This document shows positions 1 through 8,520 of a DNA stretch of 64,000 bases, piece after piece. The notes below the pieces were generated by a model, which was given only the letters and a program-made list of their open reading frames with translations, did not search any database and was not told the DNA's origin. This DNA comes from JAJDTR01 sp965220415 (GTDB lineage: Bacteria; Poribacteria; WGA-4E; JAJDTR01), in NCBI GenBank assembly GCA_965220415.1, contig OZ244829.1, positions 3,844,001 through 3,908,000 of the forward strand, written 5' to 3'. The translations under genes were made by a program, and so were the position numbers. Within the stretch, counting starts at the first letter, position 1. The number at the start of each line of letters is the position of its first letter.

Positions 1-1024
1 CGGTATTGGTCGGAGCGAGTGCCAATCCCTTTCGGTATTCGACAATCCCCTCATCTAGCTGTTGGTTCTCAACGTATGCCAAAGCCAACAATCCGATTAA
101 CTCGGGGTCATTCCGTGTCGTTTCAATCTTGGCTTGGTAGTATGTAATTAAGCCTTCCCAATTGCTGTCTGCGGCGTAGATACCGACGATGCGTTGCTGA
201 AGGTCTTTACGAAGCCAATTTCCGGGTGCCGTCAATGCAATGGCGGCGTCATAACTTTGAATGGCGTCCTGGTAGTCCCCCTTATCTTCGTGAATCTTGC
301 CGATCTCCCGAAGACTCGAGCAGACGCGATACGGATCATCTTTCTTGATAGTCGTAATGGATTGGTGTTGTGCGATGGCTTGGTCATATAGTTCCTGCTC
401 ACGAAACAGGTCGGCAAGTTCAATGCGTGCGAAAATGTTCTGTGGGTCAAGTTCCGAGATTTTCTGCCACGCCTCAATTGCCTCGTCCACCCTGTCTCGG
501 CTGAAGTAAGCACGCCCTAGACTTTTGTAAATCGTGGTTAGTTCATTGGGAGCTACGGACTGCGACTGCTCCGACAACTCCGCTGCCTTGGTTAATTCGC
601 TTATTGCGTCCTCATGCCGACGCAACACCGCATACATTTGTCCTAGAGCGAAATGGGGGTAGTAGTCGTTCGGAGCTAGTTTCACGGCGCGTTGATAGGC
701 GGCAACGGTCTCAGCATCTTTGCCGATCCGTTTGTAAATGTGTCCCAAGACAAGTTGCGCATTCGAATCATCCGGTCTAGCTTGTGCTTCCGCTTCGTAG
801 ACCGAGATCATGGCGTCCAAGCCGGCGCCTTCAAGATAAAGCTGGTAGAGTCTGTCAAACGCACTACCTTCTTTCGGTTTGCGCTTAAGCATCTGTTTGT
901 AACGCTGAATGACTTTTTCATCGGATGTCTCTTCCTGTGCAAGGGTCATTGATGAATGACACAAGAGGTAGGAAGCCAAACACAGGAGACACACGACAAC
1001 TTGATGCGTTTTTCGTTCAAGCAT
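1..1024 (-). CDS. TPR-repeat exported protein, C-terminus cut by window edge
   Basis: An ATG at 1024 is preceded by a strong AAGGAGGA ribosome binding site, and the frame stays open to the left edge (341 codons visible, no stop). Residues 1 to about 30 form a signal peptide ending near SSMTLAQ. From about residue 60 the protein is a string of tetratricopeptide repeats of about 34 residues (for example LGHIYKRIGKDAETVAAYQR and the A-Y-P-x-A-x-x-L-G pattern). TPR proteins act as protein-protein scaffolds; nothing visible gives a specific partner. It is probably periplasmic. It is transcribed away from the rest of the window. Confidence 0.85.
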   Translation of the reverse strand, partial: MLERKTHQVVVCLLCLASYLLCHSSMTLAQEETSDEKVIQRYKQMLKRKPKEGSAFDRLYQLYLEGAGLDAMISVYEAEAQARPDDSNAQLVLGHIYKRIGKDAETVAAYQRAVKLAPNDYYPHFALGQMYAVLRRHEDAISELTKAAELSEQSQSVAPNELTTIYKSLGRAYFSRDRVDEAIEAWQKISELDPQNIFARIELADLFREQELYDQAIAQHQSITTIKKDDPYRVCSSLREIGKIHEDKGDYQDAIQSYDAAIALTAPGNWLRKDLQQRIVGIYAADSNWEGLITYYQAKIETTRNDPELIGLLALAYVENQQLDEGIVEYRKGLALAPTNT

Positions 1025-1501
1025 GAGCAATCCTCCTTGAAGGAACTTTAGAGAATAGGTTATTGTCAGAAAAATAGACCTAAACTATCTGTAGCATGAG
1101 AATGGACATATGCAAAGTTAGTTCATCTTCGTATGATTGTTCTTCATCGGTGTTCTCCGCTGTATTTTGGGGATAGTCTTTACAGCATCGATTTTATGGA
1201 GCCAACATTGTAAAGGCGAAAGGGGGCCGGTAGTCTGATGTTATACTTCACGCTGCTGAAAATTGCGTGTTTTCAAGCGTCTGGCGGTAGGTGCGGTTGG
1301 AAACCGCACCTACCGGGAACGCAGGTCGCGACCTGGAGATCGCTCCTACAAAAGACGCAATTTCTGACAGCACGCAGTATATAAGTTGCGAATGGGTTTT
1401 AGCAACTAGGGTTAACTTTAGAATAAGAGCGCCCAAAATTGTGTCAAAACAGAGACCCGTGTGACAAAAATCAAACTTTCAAAGGAAGGAGTGCATAACA
1501 T
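1025..1501. other. Gene-free spacer holding repeat E copy
   Basis: No credible gene. 1025-1240 is AT-rich with no recognised element apart from the ribosome binding site of the TPR gene. 1241-1382 is a copy of repeat E (separate entry). 1383-1501 shows nothing recognisable. Confidence 0.6.
1241..1382. repeat. Repeat E, intact 'empty' copy
   Basis: About 140 bp with imperfect terminal inverted repeats: TATACTTCACGCTGCTG then AAATTGCGT on the left, and ACGCAATTTCTGACAGCACG then CAGTATA on the right. The centre contains a 13-bp perfect hairpin at 1286-1314 (GGTAGGTGCGGTT, loop GGA). A second copy at 29957-30133 is nearly identical but carries the 36-bp GA-hairpin element near this hairpin tip, so this copy shows the empty site. 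No coding capacity, consistent with a MITE-like element. Confidence 0.75.
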
Positions 1502-1808
1502 TTAGACGACGCCGAGTGGACATGCGTTTATCACTTGAATCATAACGCGCTCCATGCAACACTTGCACTCGTTGGATATGATTGTATACAGCCAGCTTCG
1601 GAAGAGATACGGGTGTCGGAGTTGATAGAGGCGACGATATGCCTGCAGGAAAATATCCTGGGAGATGTCTTGCGCATCGGCCTCGTTCCGCACTTCTTTT
1701 TGGAAGGCGTAGGTGTAGACCATCTCCTGATATTTGTGCGAGCATTCCGAAGGCGTCGTGACCGCCAGCGAGTGTTCTGGAGATTAACTGTTCGTCGGCT
1801 GAAGACAT
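1502..1808 (-). pseudogene. Remnant of ECF sigma-factor domain
   Basis: Reading from the ATG at 1808, the frame begins MSSADEQLISRTLAGGHDAF, matching the start of the three complete sigma fusions in this window. Around 1730 the reading frame shifts (two bases missing relative to the homologues before CACAAATATCAG). The sigma region 2 similarity continues in another frame (MVYTYAFQKEVRNEADAQDI, then RSWLYTIISNEC) with one extra codon after QK. Similarity ends near residue 100 of the homologues, before region 4, and no membrane or carboxypeptidase-like part follows. This is a frameshifted, truncated copy and is unlikely to be functional. Confidence 0.85.
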
Positions 1809-2136
1809 GGCAACCACCAGATCCGAGAATAAAAGCATCGGTGAAACTACTGATTAGACACATTGTATAGATTAAAGGTTATGCAACAAAGAAAATAATC
1901 GGTTGAAAACCTGCTTGCCGTATACTACAATGAAAGCAACAAGTCGGGCTATCATGGTTGCTTAAAATTTGATATTATTGACATAATCTGCACCGTACAT
2001 AGTCAAATATTGCATCTACATCTTTTACTCGTAATTGCTTTTCGCAAAGAATCGAAATGACAATAAGCAACACCATGCAAGACTCCGGGTAATGTTTTGC
2101 AAAAGGGTTGAAATTAAAAGACTTAGGAGGTTAAGA
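1809..2136. other. AT-rich spacer upstream of toxin-antitoxin pair
   Basis: No gene is visible. A TTGACA hexamer lies at 1978-1983 in AT-rich DNA, but no convincing -10 box sits at normal spacing, so a promoter for the antitoxin is only suspected here. Confidence 0.4.
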
Positions 2137-2463
2137 ATGGGGATAATTAAGCCACATATTGAAATCACGCCGGGCATCTGCGGCGGCAAACCTCGCATAG
2201 CCGGACACCGAATTCGGGTACAAGACATTGTGATACTGCACGATGAGATGGGAAAGCACCCATACGAGATTGTCAACGACTATCCTTCAATCACATTGGC
2301 CGATGTCTACGCCGCACTTGTCTATTATATGGACAACATAGACGAAATTCGCCAAGACATTGCAGAAGCAAGGAAATTAGAGGACGAGATGCGTGCCAAG
2401 ACCCCTTCTCTATTGATGCAGAAACTCAAGGAACGGTATCAAAAAGATGCCTCAAACGATTAA
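2137..2463 (+). CDS. DUF433 family antitoxin
   Basis: 108 residues starting MGIIKPHIEITPGICGGKPR. The ATG at 2137 follows AGGAGG at the right distance, so an upstream in-frame extension is rejected. The order 'PGICGGKPRIAGHRIRVQDI' then 'YPSITLADVYAALVYYMDN' is the typical DUF433 fold: an N-terminal strand region and a helix-turn-helix-like part. DUF433 proteins commonly pair with PIN-like toxins and act as antitoxin and autorepressor. The gene overlaps the next by 17 nt, indicating translational coupling. Function is inferred from family and arrangement. Confidence 0.85.
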   Translation: MGIIKPHIEITPGICGGKPRIAGHRIRVQDIVILHDEMGKHPYEIVNDYPSITLADVYAALVYYMDNIDEIRQDIAEARKLEDEMRAKTPSLLMQKLKERYQKDASND

Positions 2464-2773
2464 ATTCCACCTTGATGAGAACGTAAATTCGGCAATCGCA
2501 AAGGGGCTAACGGGGCGTGGTGTTGATGTAACAACCACACAAGCGGTTGGACTAATTGGGGCAGGGGACGAGGAACAACTCAAATTTGCGAAAACTGAGG
2601 GGCGGGTCGTTTTCACGCATGACGATGACTTTCTGCGTGTTCAGATTGACCACGCTGGAATTGTGTATTGCGGACAAGGCAGGCGTGCCATTGGAGAGAT
2701 TATCCAGTGGCTCATCTTGATGTGGGAAATTCTTGACTCGGAAGATATGGAAAATAAGGTGGAATTTATCTAG
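2447..2773 (+). CDS. DUF5615 PIN-like toxin
   Basis: 108 residues. The N-terminus IKFHLDENVNSAIAKGLTGR has the conserved DEN motif, 'GVDVTTTQAVGLIGAGDEEQ' follows, and 'RVVFTHDDDFLRV' carries the acidic cluster of the PIN-like active site. DUF5615 proteins are predicted Mg-dependent ribonucleases of type II toxin-antitoxin modules. The start lies inside the end of the antitoxin gene in another frame. The acidic residues expected for activity (D9, E10, D60-D62 region) are present. The RNA target cannot be read from sequence. Confidence 0.83.
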   Translation: MPQTIKFHLDENVNSAIAKGLTGRGVDVTTTQAVGLIGAGDEEQLKFAKTEGRVVFTHDDDFLRVQIDHAGIVYCGQGRRAIGEIIQWLILMWEILDSEDMENKVEFI

Positions 2774-2843
2774 TCTACACCCGATGGTTAACTCCGTCCT
2801 TAAAGCACTCGAACATCAGTCGCAGCTCTGATTGGCGGCCAAC

Positions 2844-5800
2844 TCAATCTGCAAGTAGATTCTGAATCTGACTTTCGAGATCACTGTCCCGAACGCGTCC
2901 GGTGATCTCTCCCGCTCTGTTAATCAGAACAATTGGAGCCCCCCAGCCGATAGCGTAGCGATCGAAGGTCTCGCCTTTCGCACCCACGACATCTGTCGGA
3001 CTGTCCAGACCGATTAAACAGGTAAGCAAATGTTCCGCAATGTGCTGTTTGACCGTTTCGACTTCGGCGGTGGCTGGACAGATGGCGACACAGATGAGGC
3101 CTTTTTCTCGGTAGACCTCCTGCAAGAGATTCAACAGGCGCGCCCACTGGACTCTGTCAGAAAACTCCATGTCGTCCCAGAAATACAGGGCGATTGTCTT
3201 TCCCTTCAAATTTCCAACAGAAATGGGCGGACCGGACAACCACTCCGTAACCATCAGTTGCGGAGCAGGTTGGTTCACCAAGGTCTTAAACCGTTCTTCA
3301 GCGTCTTGGACGTATGCCTGCTGTGCTTTTCGCTGTGCTTGCTGCTCCGGGGTGAGTTCCGTTCTCGGTTCGGCTGGCGTCAACGTCAAAACCAAATCTC
3401 GCTGATTCACCGCGATACCTTCAAAAATTTTATAGTTGCGATTATCGGTGGCATAGATGGACACAACCGAATCTTTGATGTGTTTGAGTTCAAACTCGCC
3501 CAACACGTTGGCGCGAACCCCTGGGTTGACGTAGCCGGAATCATCCTCTTCCGCCTCTACCGAAACCCACGCGCGTTCAATCGGATTGCCATCGGCATCC
3601 ACGACCTTTCCGGCGATGTATCCGTCCGCTTTGACCAATACAAGGTCGTGATGCTGGTTGGCTTTCAAAATCGTAAATCTATGGAATGCGTACTCCGGGT
3701 GGTAGATATTCACTGCATTAACGACAGCCATGGATAGGTCTTCAAATCGAAAATCACCGGTCTCGTCAGTGAGAGTTTCTTTGAGTTCCTCGTGCTGTAT
3801 GTTCAACCGGGCACCGCGAACCGGTATGCCCGAGGAATCCGTGATGCGGCCTTCAATGAAAAACCGATTGATGACCGGCAACAGGATGAGGTCATCGATT
3901 TGGCGCATCTCGGCCGTTGCCGTGAACATCTCGGGCTCTTCCGCCCGATACCCTTCCGCTTTGACAGAGATTGTGTACTCGTCACCAACGATAAGCTCAA
4001 TCCCCTCGAACCGCCCATCGCCGTCCGTCACGGCAACGGTTGAACTGAATCCCATATCCCCTAGAGGATCCCAACGCATTAGTTCAATATTCACCGAAGA
4101 TATCGGCTCTCCCTTGTGATTGACCACGCGTCCCGAGACCTTGGTCCGTTTGTATCGCTCCATCCGGATTTCAACCGACCCCTCCGGCTGGATTTCAGCC
4201 TTCGCAGTTCCGCGTAACTCCAGTCCGGTATGCTCCGCCTTTAGAACAAGTTTTTGACCTGCTCGTGACCCGGGAATTGTAAATTCGCCGAATTCATCGG
4301 ATCTGCCATAATCCCTGAAACCCCATGCCTTGTCGGAAATGTCGGTAATCCATGCGCCGGGGAGCGGATCGCCAGCCTCTGTCAAAACCCTGCCAACTAA
4401 CTCTATCCCTTTAGAAAACTGGAAATCAACGGCGACAGTTTTTCCTTCAACGACATCAACATATCTTTTTATCTGTCCGATATCCACATACCCTTGCGGG
4501 GCGGCAGTGTAGACAAGCGCTCTTCCAGGTGCGGCTCGGAAGCGATAGACACCGGTTGTGTCCGTTTCTGTGCCGTGGACCGCCGCCTGAGATTCCGGAC
4601 GAGCAGCGTCGTGAAAACTGATATGGTGGTTGGCAATCGGTTCGATATTTTCTTGGTTAACCACTCGCCCGGTGATGAAACCGCCCCTAACCAAAGTCAG
4701 GTCGATATTGGAAACAGTCTGTCCCTTAACCACTTTAATGAGTTCCTTGGCAACAGCCGTCCACCCTTCTGGTCCCTTATAGAGATAGAGGTTGTAAAAG
4801 CCGGGTGCGAGGTTGGTTAGGAGATAATTCCCTTTCGCATCTACGCGGGTCCGTCCCCACCCTGTGGTAGGATAGATACCCTCAAGCATGACTGTCGCGT
4901 CATTGACTGGCGCGCCCGTGTCTGCGTAGCTTAGATGGCCATCAATCCTGCCTTCACGCTCCAGTCGGAATTCGAGTCCCTTTGTACCAGCTGACACCAT
5001 AGAGTGCAACTCCTTTGCGTATCCCGGACCCTGCGTCTCAAGATTCGTTGTGGCGCCTTGAGGAAGTCCGCGGAGCACAAACTCCCCATTCGCGTTGGTC
5101 GTGGCGATGGAAATGGGAATCTCATCGATTGCCAAGTTACTTTCGCTTCCTAACACCGCGGGATTCCCGCTGAATAATGCTTGAATTCGTGCTTCCGCGT
5201 TCTGAATCGGCGCACCGTCTTCATTCAAAATCCTCCCGGAGATGACCTCCGGCGTTTTGAGTCGGATTTCTACGTCTGCATTGTTTTGAGGTTGAAGATT
5301 CCGCCACCCTAGGGCGTGATCGGAATGTGTAGCGATAATGCTTGCCCGATCCCACTCCTTGAGTTCGAGACGGGGAGATTCAAAGCGAAACGTCCCATCT
5401 TCCGATGTGCGCGCCACAGATTCGGGTGGTTTGTACTTTGCGGAATATAGGATCTTAGCATCTGGTACCGGCTCATCATCACTGTCAACAACACGACCAG
5501 AGAATGTTAGTTTTTCGGATGGGTTTTCCGCCATAACCGCCGAGAATTTCGGATTAGGAGGTTTTCCGTTACCGGCGTCGGAGGTCGCCACTCTGTCAAT
5601 TGACCGACTGCCCTGCTCGGTTGAGCCACGGTTGGAGGAATCTAGCGGACGTTTTCCTGCTGGCACCGGTATGCCGGAGATTGGCGAACGCGGTGAGTCA
5701 ACGGCGGAAGCCAGAAACGCGACCTCAATCGGCCAGCGGTTTGTGCTTATTTGGGCTACCCTGATTTGATTCTTTATCTTTGGCAAATCCATCAGCGCAT

Positions 5801-6524
5801 CTTCTCGTCCTCCAACAAGCCCAATCAAGATGCACAACGCTGTAATCAGTGCAAATAAAGTTTTACCAACACTCGCACTACTCCACGCGAATCCCATCGT
5901 CGGTGCGGGTATATAGCGAATCTGCTCCATGACTTGCATGAGAAAACCTCCTTTAAGTTTGTGGCTTTTCAGCAGTTTGGCGTAGTGTTCGGACATGGCA
6001 GCCCCGAGTTGCTGACGTGCACGATGCAACTTGCCTTTGACGGTGTTCACGGAGACGCCGAGAAATTCTGATATTTCCTTCAGCGAACAATCACCCATGT
6101 AGAACATCGACACGGCGACACGATTGTCATCGGGGAGCGCGGACAGTGCCTGCTCAAGGTCGACCTGCCAGCCTTCTACGGGCACGGCATGAGGGGATTC
6201 AATTTTTAGTGTTTCCTCCGCTGCCTCCTCTAGAATAACTTCGCGCCGACGCTTTTTCATGACGCGCTCCATCCAACGCTTGCACTCGTTGGACATGATT
6301 GTATACAGCCAGCTTCGGAAAAGATGTGGCTGCCGAAGCTTGAAGAGACGGCGGTATGCCCGTAAGAAGACCTCTTGGGTGATGTCCTGTGCATCGGCCT
6401 CATTCCTCACTTTCTGAAAGGCGTAGGTGTAGACCATATCCTGATATTTGTGCACCAGTACGCCGAAGGCGTCGCGGTCTCCCGCGAGTGTTTGGGACAC
6501 TAATTTTTCGTCGGCTGAAGACAT
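2844..6524 (-). CDS. ECF sigma factor fused to membrane segment, carboxypeptidase-like repeats and thioredoxin-like domain (copy 1)
   Basis: 1226 residues from the ATG at 6524 (MSSADEKLVSQTLAGD); a TTG 30 nt upstream is less likely because all paralogues align from this Met. Residues 5-100 are sigma region 2 (AFQKVRNEADAQDITQEVFL, RSWLYTIMSNECKRW) and 130-180 are region 4 with a helix-turn-helix (SLKEISEFLGVSVNTVKGKL). Residues 222-239 form one transmembrane segment (TLFALITALCILIGLVGG). From about 335 follow at least eight carboxypeptidase-regulatory-like beta-sandwich repeats, recognised by 'x-G-R-V-x-D-x-x-G-x-P-x-x-x-A'. The last 150 residues resemble TlpA/AhpC thioredoxin folds, but the CxxC position reads WDDMEF. 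The likely arrangement is sigma in the cytoplasm and repeats outside. A strong internal ribosome binding site precedes Met196 (separate entry). Paralogues lie at 36701 and 46744. Similar sigma fusions are known in Planctomycetes and Poribacteria. Confidence 0.85.
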   Translation of the reverse strand: MSSADEKLVSQTLAGDRDAFGVLVHKYQDMVYTYAFQKVRNEADAQDITQEVFLRAYRRLFKLRQPHLFRSWLYTIMSNECKRWMERVMKKRRREVILEEAAEETLKIESPHAVPVEGWQVDLEQALSALPDDNRVAVSMFYMGDCSLKEISEFLGVSVNTVKGKLHRARQQLGAAMSEHYAKLLKSHKLKGGFLMQVMEQIRYIPAPTMGFAWSSASVGKTLFALITALCILIGLVGGREDALMDLPKIKNQIRVAQISTNRWPIEVAFLASAVDSPRSPISGIPVPAGKRPLDSSNRGSTEQGSRSIDRVATSDAGNGKPPNPKFSAVMAENPSEKLTFSGRVVDSDDEPVPDAKILYSAKYKPPESVARTSEDGTFRFESPRLELKEWDRASIIATHSDHALGWRNLQPQNNADVEIRLKTPEVISGRILNEDGAPIQNAEARIQALFSGNPAVLGSESNLAIDEIPISIATTNANGEFVLRGLPQGATTNLETQGPGYAKELHSMVSAGTKGLEFRLEREGRIDGHLSYADTGAPVNDATVMLEGIYPTTGWGRTRVDAKGNYLLTNLAPGFYNLYLYKGPEGWTAVAKELIKVVKGQTVSNIDLTLVRGGFITGRVVNQENIEPIANHHISFHDAARPESQAAVHGTETDTTGVYRFRAAPGRALVYTAAPQGYVDIGQIKRYVDVVEGKTVAVDFQFSKGIELVGRVLTEAGDPLPGAWITDISDKAWGFRDYGRSDEFGEFTIPGSRAGQKLVLKAEHTGLELRGTAKAEIQPEGSVEIRMERYKRTKVSGRVVNHKGEPISSVNIELMRWDPLGDMGFSSTVAVTDGDGRFEGIELIVGDEYTISVKAEGYRAEEPEMFTATAEMRQIDDLILLPVINRFFIEGRITDSSGIPVRGARLNIQHEELKETLTDETGDFRFEDLSMAVVNAVNIYHPEYAFHRFTILKANQHHDLVLVKADGYIAGKVVDADGNPIERAWVSVEAEEDDSGYVNPGVRANVLGEFELKHIKDSVVSIYATDNRNYKIFEGIAVNQRDLVLTLTPAEPRTELTPEQQAQRKAQQAYVQDAEERFKTLVNQPAPQLMVTEWLSGPPISVGNLKGKTIALYFWDDMEFSDRVQWARLLNLLQEVYREKGLICVAICPATAEVETVKQHIAEHLLTCLIGLDSPTDVVGAKGETFDRYAIGWGAPIVLINRAGEITGRVRDSDLESQIQNLLAD
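5937..5954 (-). promoter_or_regulatory. Internal Shine-Dalgarno and start within sigma fusion 1
   Basis: On the minus strand AAAGGAGG (5947-5954) lies 7 nt before an in-frame ATG (5939-5937) encoding MQVMEQIRYIP, just after sigma region 4 and just before the transmembrane segment. This could make a separate product lacking the sigma domain. The same arrangement is kept in copy 2 and lost in copy 3. Confidence 0.6.
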
Positions 6525-6554
6525 AGCACCCACCAAAATCAAGAATGAAAGCAA

Positions 6555-6990
6555 CCGTGAATCTACTAATTAGACCACACTATGCGGATTGGAGGTTATG
6601 CTCGAACGAAAAAAGGTGGAGAAAATGTGAAATGATTAGGTTCTGATACTACTGCTGGATGGGTATCTTTCGCGTGGCGGTGTAGTCACCGAACGTGCCG
6701 TATTACGCAAAATGGTTACGGCATACGGCGTATGCCTACTACTTTTGTTGAGGATGTGGTTTGATTAGTGCGGTGGGATTGGATAGAACTGGAGGATCAA
6801 CCGACCGGATAGGGAGGGCGATAGAGTTCCCTCACCTCACCAATTGACCAAAGGGTTGGGAGACCCAACCCCTACGCAGCACCTTGCGTCTGCGCGCATC
6901 TCAATATCGGTCTGAATGCTTTGATGCCGATATCACCGGGTTCAGGGGTTTGCAGGAAAACCCATGAACCCTATACAACCTGTGCGTTAG
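6555..6990. other. Spacer with palindromes
   Basis: No gene is visible. It holds small inverted repeats, for example the GGTTGGGAGACCCAACC hairpin near 6855-6871 and a GCATACGGCGTATGC palindrome near 6721-6735. No copy of the GA-hairpin element was recognised here. Confidence 0.5.
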
Positions 6991-8211
6991 TTACGGCTGG
7001 ATTAGCTTGTAGAACTGAATTTCGCCATCGACAATGCGGTTGATTGCGGCACTCTTGGAGGTGTGCCGGTTCTCGTCATAGCCCGAGATGAGGGTCGCGC
7101 CGCTATAGTTGCTGGTCGCCGCAATCTGGTCGCGGATCGCCGTTGGCGTTAGATTCGAGGCTCGGCGCATTGCCTGAACCAGCAGCCTGACGGCGTCGTA
7201 TCCTAGCGCAGCCCCGCCGTCCGGCACCTCATTAAACAGCCCGGTGTAGGCAGAAATAAATCGGTGAGCGTCTTCGCCCAAGTCGCTCGGGTCAGCTTTA
7301 ACCGAAAACGGACTACTAAAGAAACTCCCGTCAACCGCCGTGCCAGCTCCTGGAATCAGCCCCGGGTTATCCCAACTATCGCCCCCGAGGAAGGTTGCCG
7401 AGATGCCAATCTCTTCCCTTGCTTGTCGAACCGCTAACGGAAGTTCCGGGATGAAACCGGTACTGAAGACCACGTCCGGCGCGGCGTCGGAGATTGCGGT
7501 GAGTTGTGCGGTGAAATCGGTGTCGCCCGCCATATAAGATTGTTCAGCCACGACCTCGCCACCATAAGCCGTAAAGTTGGCAATGAAGGTCTTTGACAAC
7601 CCTTCCGAGTAAACATCTCCACTGTGTGTGAGAACCGCCGCGGTCTCAGCTTCCAAATCTTCGATGGCAAACTGCGCCATTACTTTGCCCTGAAAGTCAT
7701 CGGTGAACGCCGCCATAAACACGAAGTCGCCGGCGGCGGTGACAGACGGGTTGGTCGCGCCCGTGGTTATCATCGGTATTCGGTGGTGTTGAGCAATCTC
7801 ACCGACGACGACAGCATGGGTCGAACGGTTGGGCCCTGCGATTGCCATTACGCCGTCCTTGATAATCAGCTCCTCTGCTATTTCAGCGACGTAATCGGTA
7901 ACGCTGATGTTCTCGCTAAGGAGGCGTTGAGTTGGTATGCCGTGAGGAATCAGTTCAATCGGTACACTACGCACGCCCCCCTCTTCGTTTAACTGGTTCA
8001 CCGCCAATTCCGCGCCGTAACGGCTGTTGATTCGGTTCGGCGTCGTATAGATGAAACCGATTTTAACGGTGTCACCATCATCGCTCGGTAACGGGGCAAG
8101 CAACCGTTGAATTTGGTCACACCCGACAAGAAGGAAGCCGGCAAGTAATAGTGGAACACAAAGCCAGTCGAGGAATTTGCATTCCCTCAGTCGAATGCGT
8201 TGATTTGCCAT
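6991..8211 (-). CDS. Branched-chain-type ABC transporter substrate-binding lipoprotein (paralogue 1)
   Basis: 406 residues from the ATG at 8211, which follows AAGGGAGAG; an ATG 30 nt upstream has no ribosome binding site. The signal peptide ends in the lipobox LLVGC, so the mature protein is probably lipid-anchored. The remainder is a periplasmic binding protein type 1 fold: VKIGFIYTTPNRINSRYGAE, then 'AIAGPNRSTHAVVVGEIAQ' and 'VFSTGFIPELPLAVRQAREE', as in LivK-like receptors for amino acids or related small molecules. No permease or ATPase gene is adjacent. The paralogue at 9669-10886 has the same layout. The ligand cannot be predicted. Confidence 0.85.
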   Translation of the reverse strand: MANQRIRLRECKFLDWLCVPLLLAGFLLVGCDQIQRLLAPLPSDDGDTVKIGFIYTTPNRINSRYGAELAVNQLNEEGGVRSVPIELIPHGIPTQRLLSENISVTDYVAEIAEELIIKDGVMAIAGPNRSTHAVVVGEIAQHHRIPMITTGATNPSVTAAGDFVFMAAFTDDFQGKVMAQFAIEDLEAETAAVLTHSGDVYSEGLSKTFIANFTAYGGEVVAEQSYMAGDTDFTAQLTAISDAAPDVVFSTGFIPELPLAVRQAREEIGISATFLGGDSWDNPGLIPGAGTAVDGSFFSSPFSVKADPSDLGEDAHRFISAYTGLFNEVPDGGAALGYDAVRLLVQAMRRASNLTPTAIRDQIAATSNYSGATLISGYDENRHTSKSAAINRIVDGEIQFYKLIQP

Positions 8212-8261
8212 TAAGAGTTTTCTCTCCCTTAATCTTTTCATGTCGTGTCAATTCGCAAATT

Positions 8262-8510
8262 ATACTACACACCGCTGGAAATTGCGTATTTTCAAGCGTC
8301 TGGCGGTAGTTGTAGGGTGGGCACTGCCCACCATTCCAATCAGTTTGGGATAAATGGTTGGCTCCCCTAGTGCGCAACGTGACCGCGTTGATGGTGGGCA
8401 GGGGATTTCTATCGCACTCCTTATCCAGTCGTTTGATCCCACCCTACAATCACTATTACAAACAGTAATTACCGGGAAAGAAAGCGCAATAATACCCAAC
8501 GCAAAGTATA
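8262..8510. repeat. Repeat E copy with palindromes and a GA-hairpin
   Basis: The left end (TATACTACACACCGCTGG, then AAATTGCG) matches repeat E. The interior carries the hairpin GGTGGGCA-C-TGCCCACC at 8316-8332 and its inverted copy around 8392-8447, the latter split by a GA-hairpin element. The right end near 8480-8510 is degenerate, so the outer limit is uncertain. Confidence 0.5.
8401..8437 (+). repeat. GA-hairpin element
   Basis: Core GATTTCTATCGC followed by AC-TC-CT-TATCC-AG-TC-GT and TTGATC. The outer dinucleotides AC/GT and inner CT/AG are fully complementary. It is inserted between the arms GGTGGGCA and CCCACCCTAC; the empty palindrome is at 8313-8332. Orientation here and below is the strand reading GATCTCTATCGC; the predicted folding strand is the complement. 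Confidence 0.85.
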
Positions 8511-8520
8511 GCTATCTATT

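Noticed and set aside
1978..2006. TTGACA promoter upstream of the toxin-antitoxin pair
   Set aside because: No acceptable -10 sequence at 16-18 bp spacing; mentioned only as a possibility.
2035..2136. N-terminal extension of the DUF433 antitoxin
   Set aside because: AGGAGG lies directly before the ATG at 2137 and the family domain begins there.
3030..3737. A 235-codon plus-strand open frame opposite sigma fusion 1 (and its counterpart at 39680-40189)
   Set aside because: It mirrors the coding frame of the sigma fusions, encodes no recognisable domain and recurs only because the paralogues are similar.
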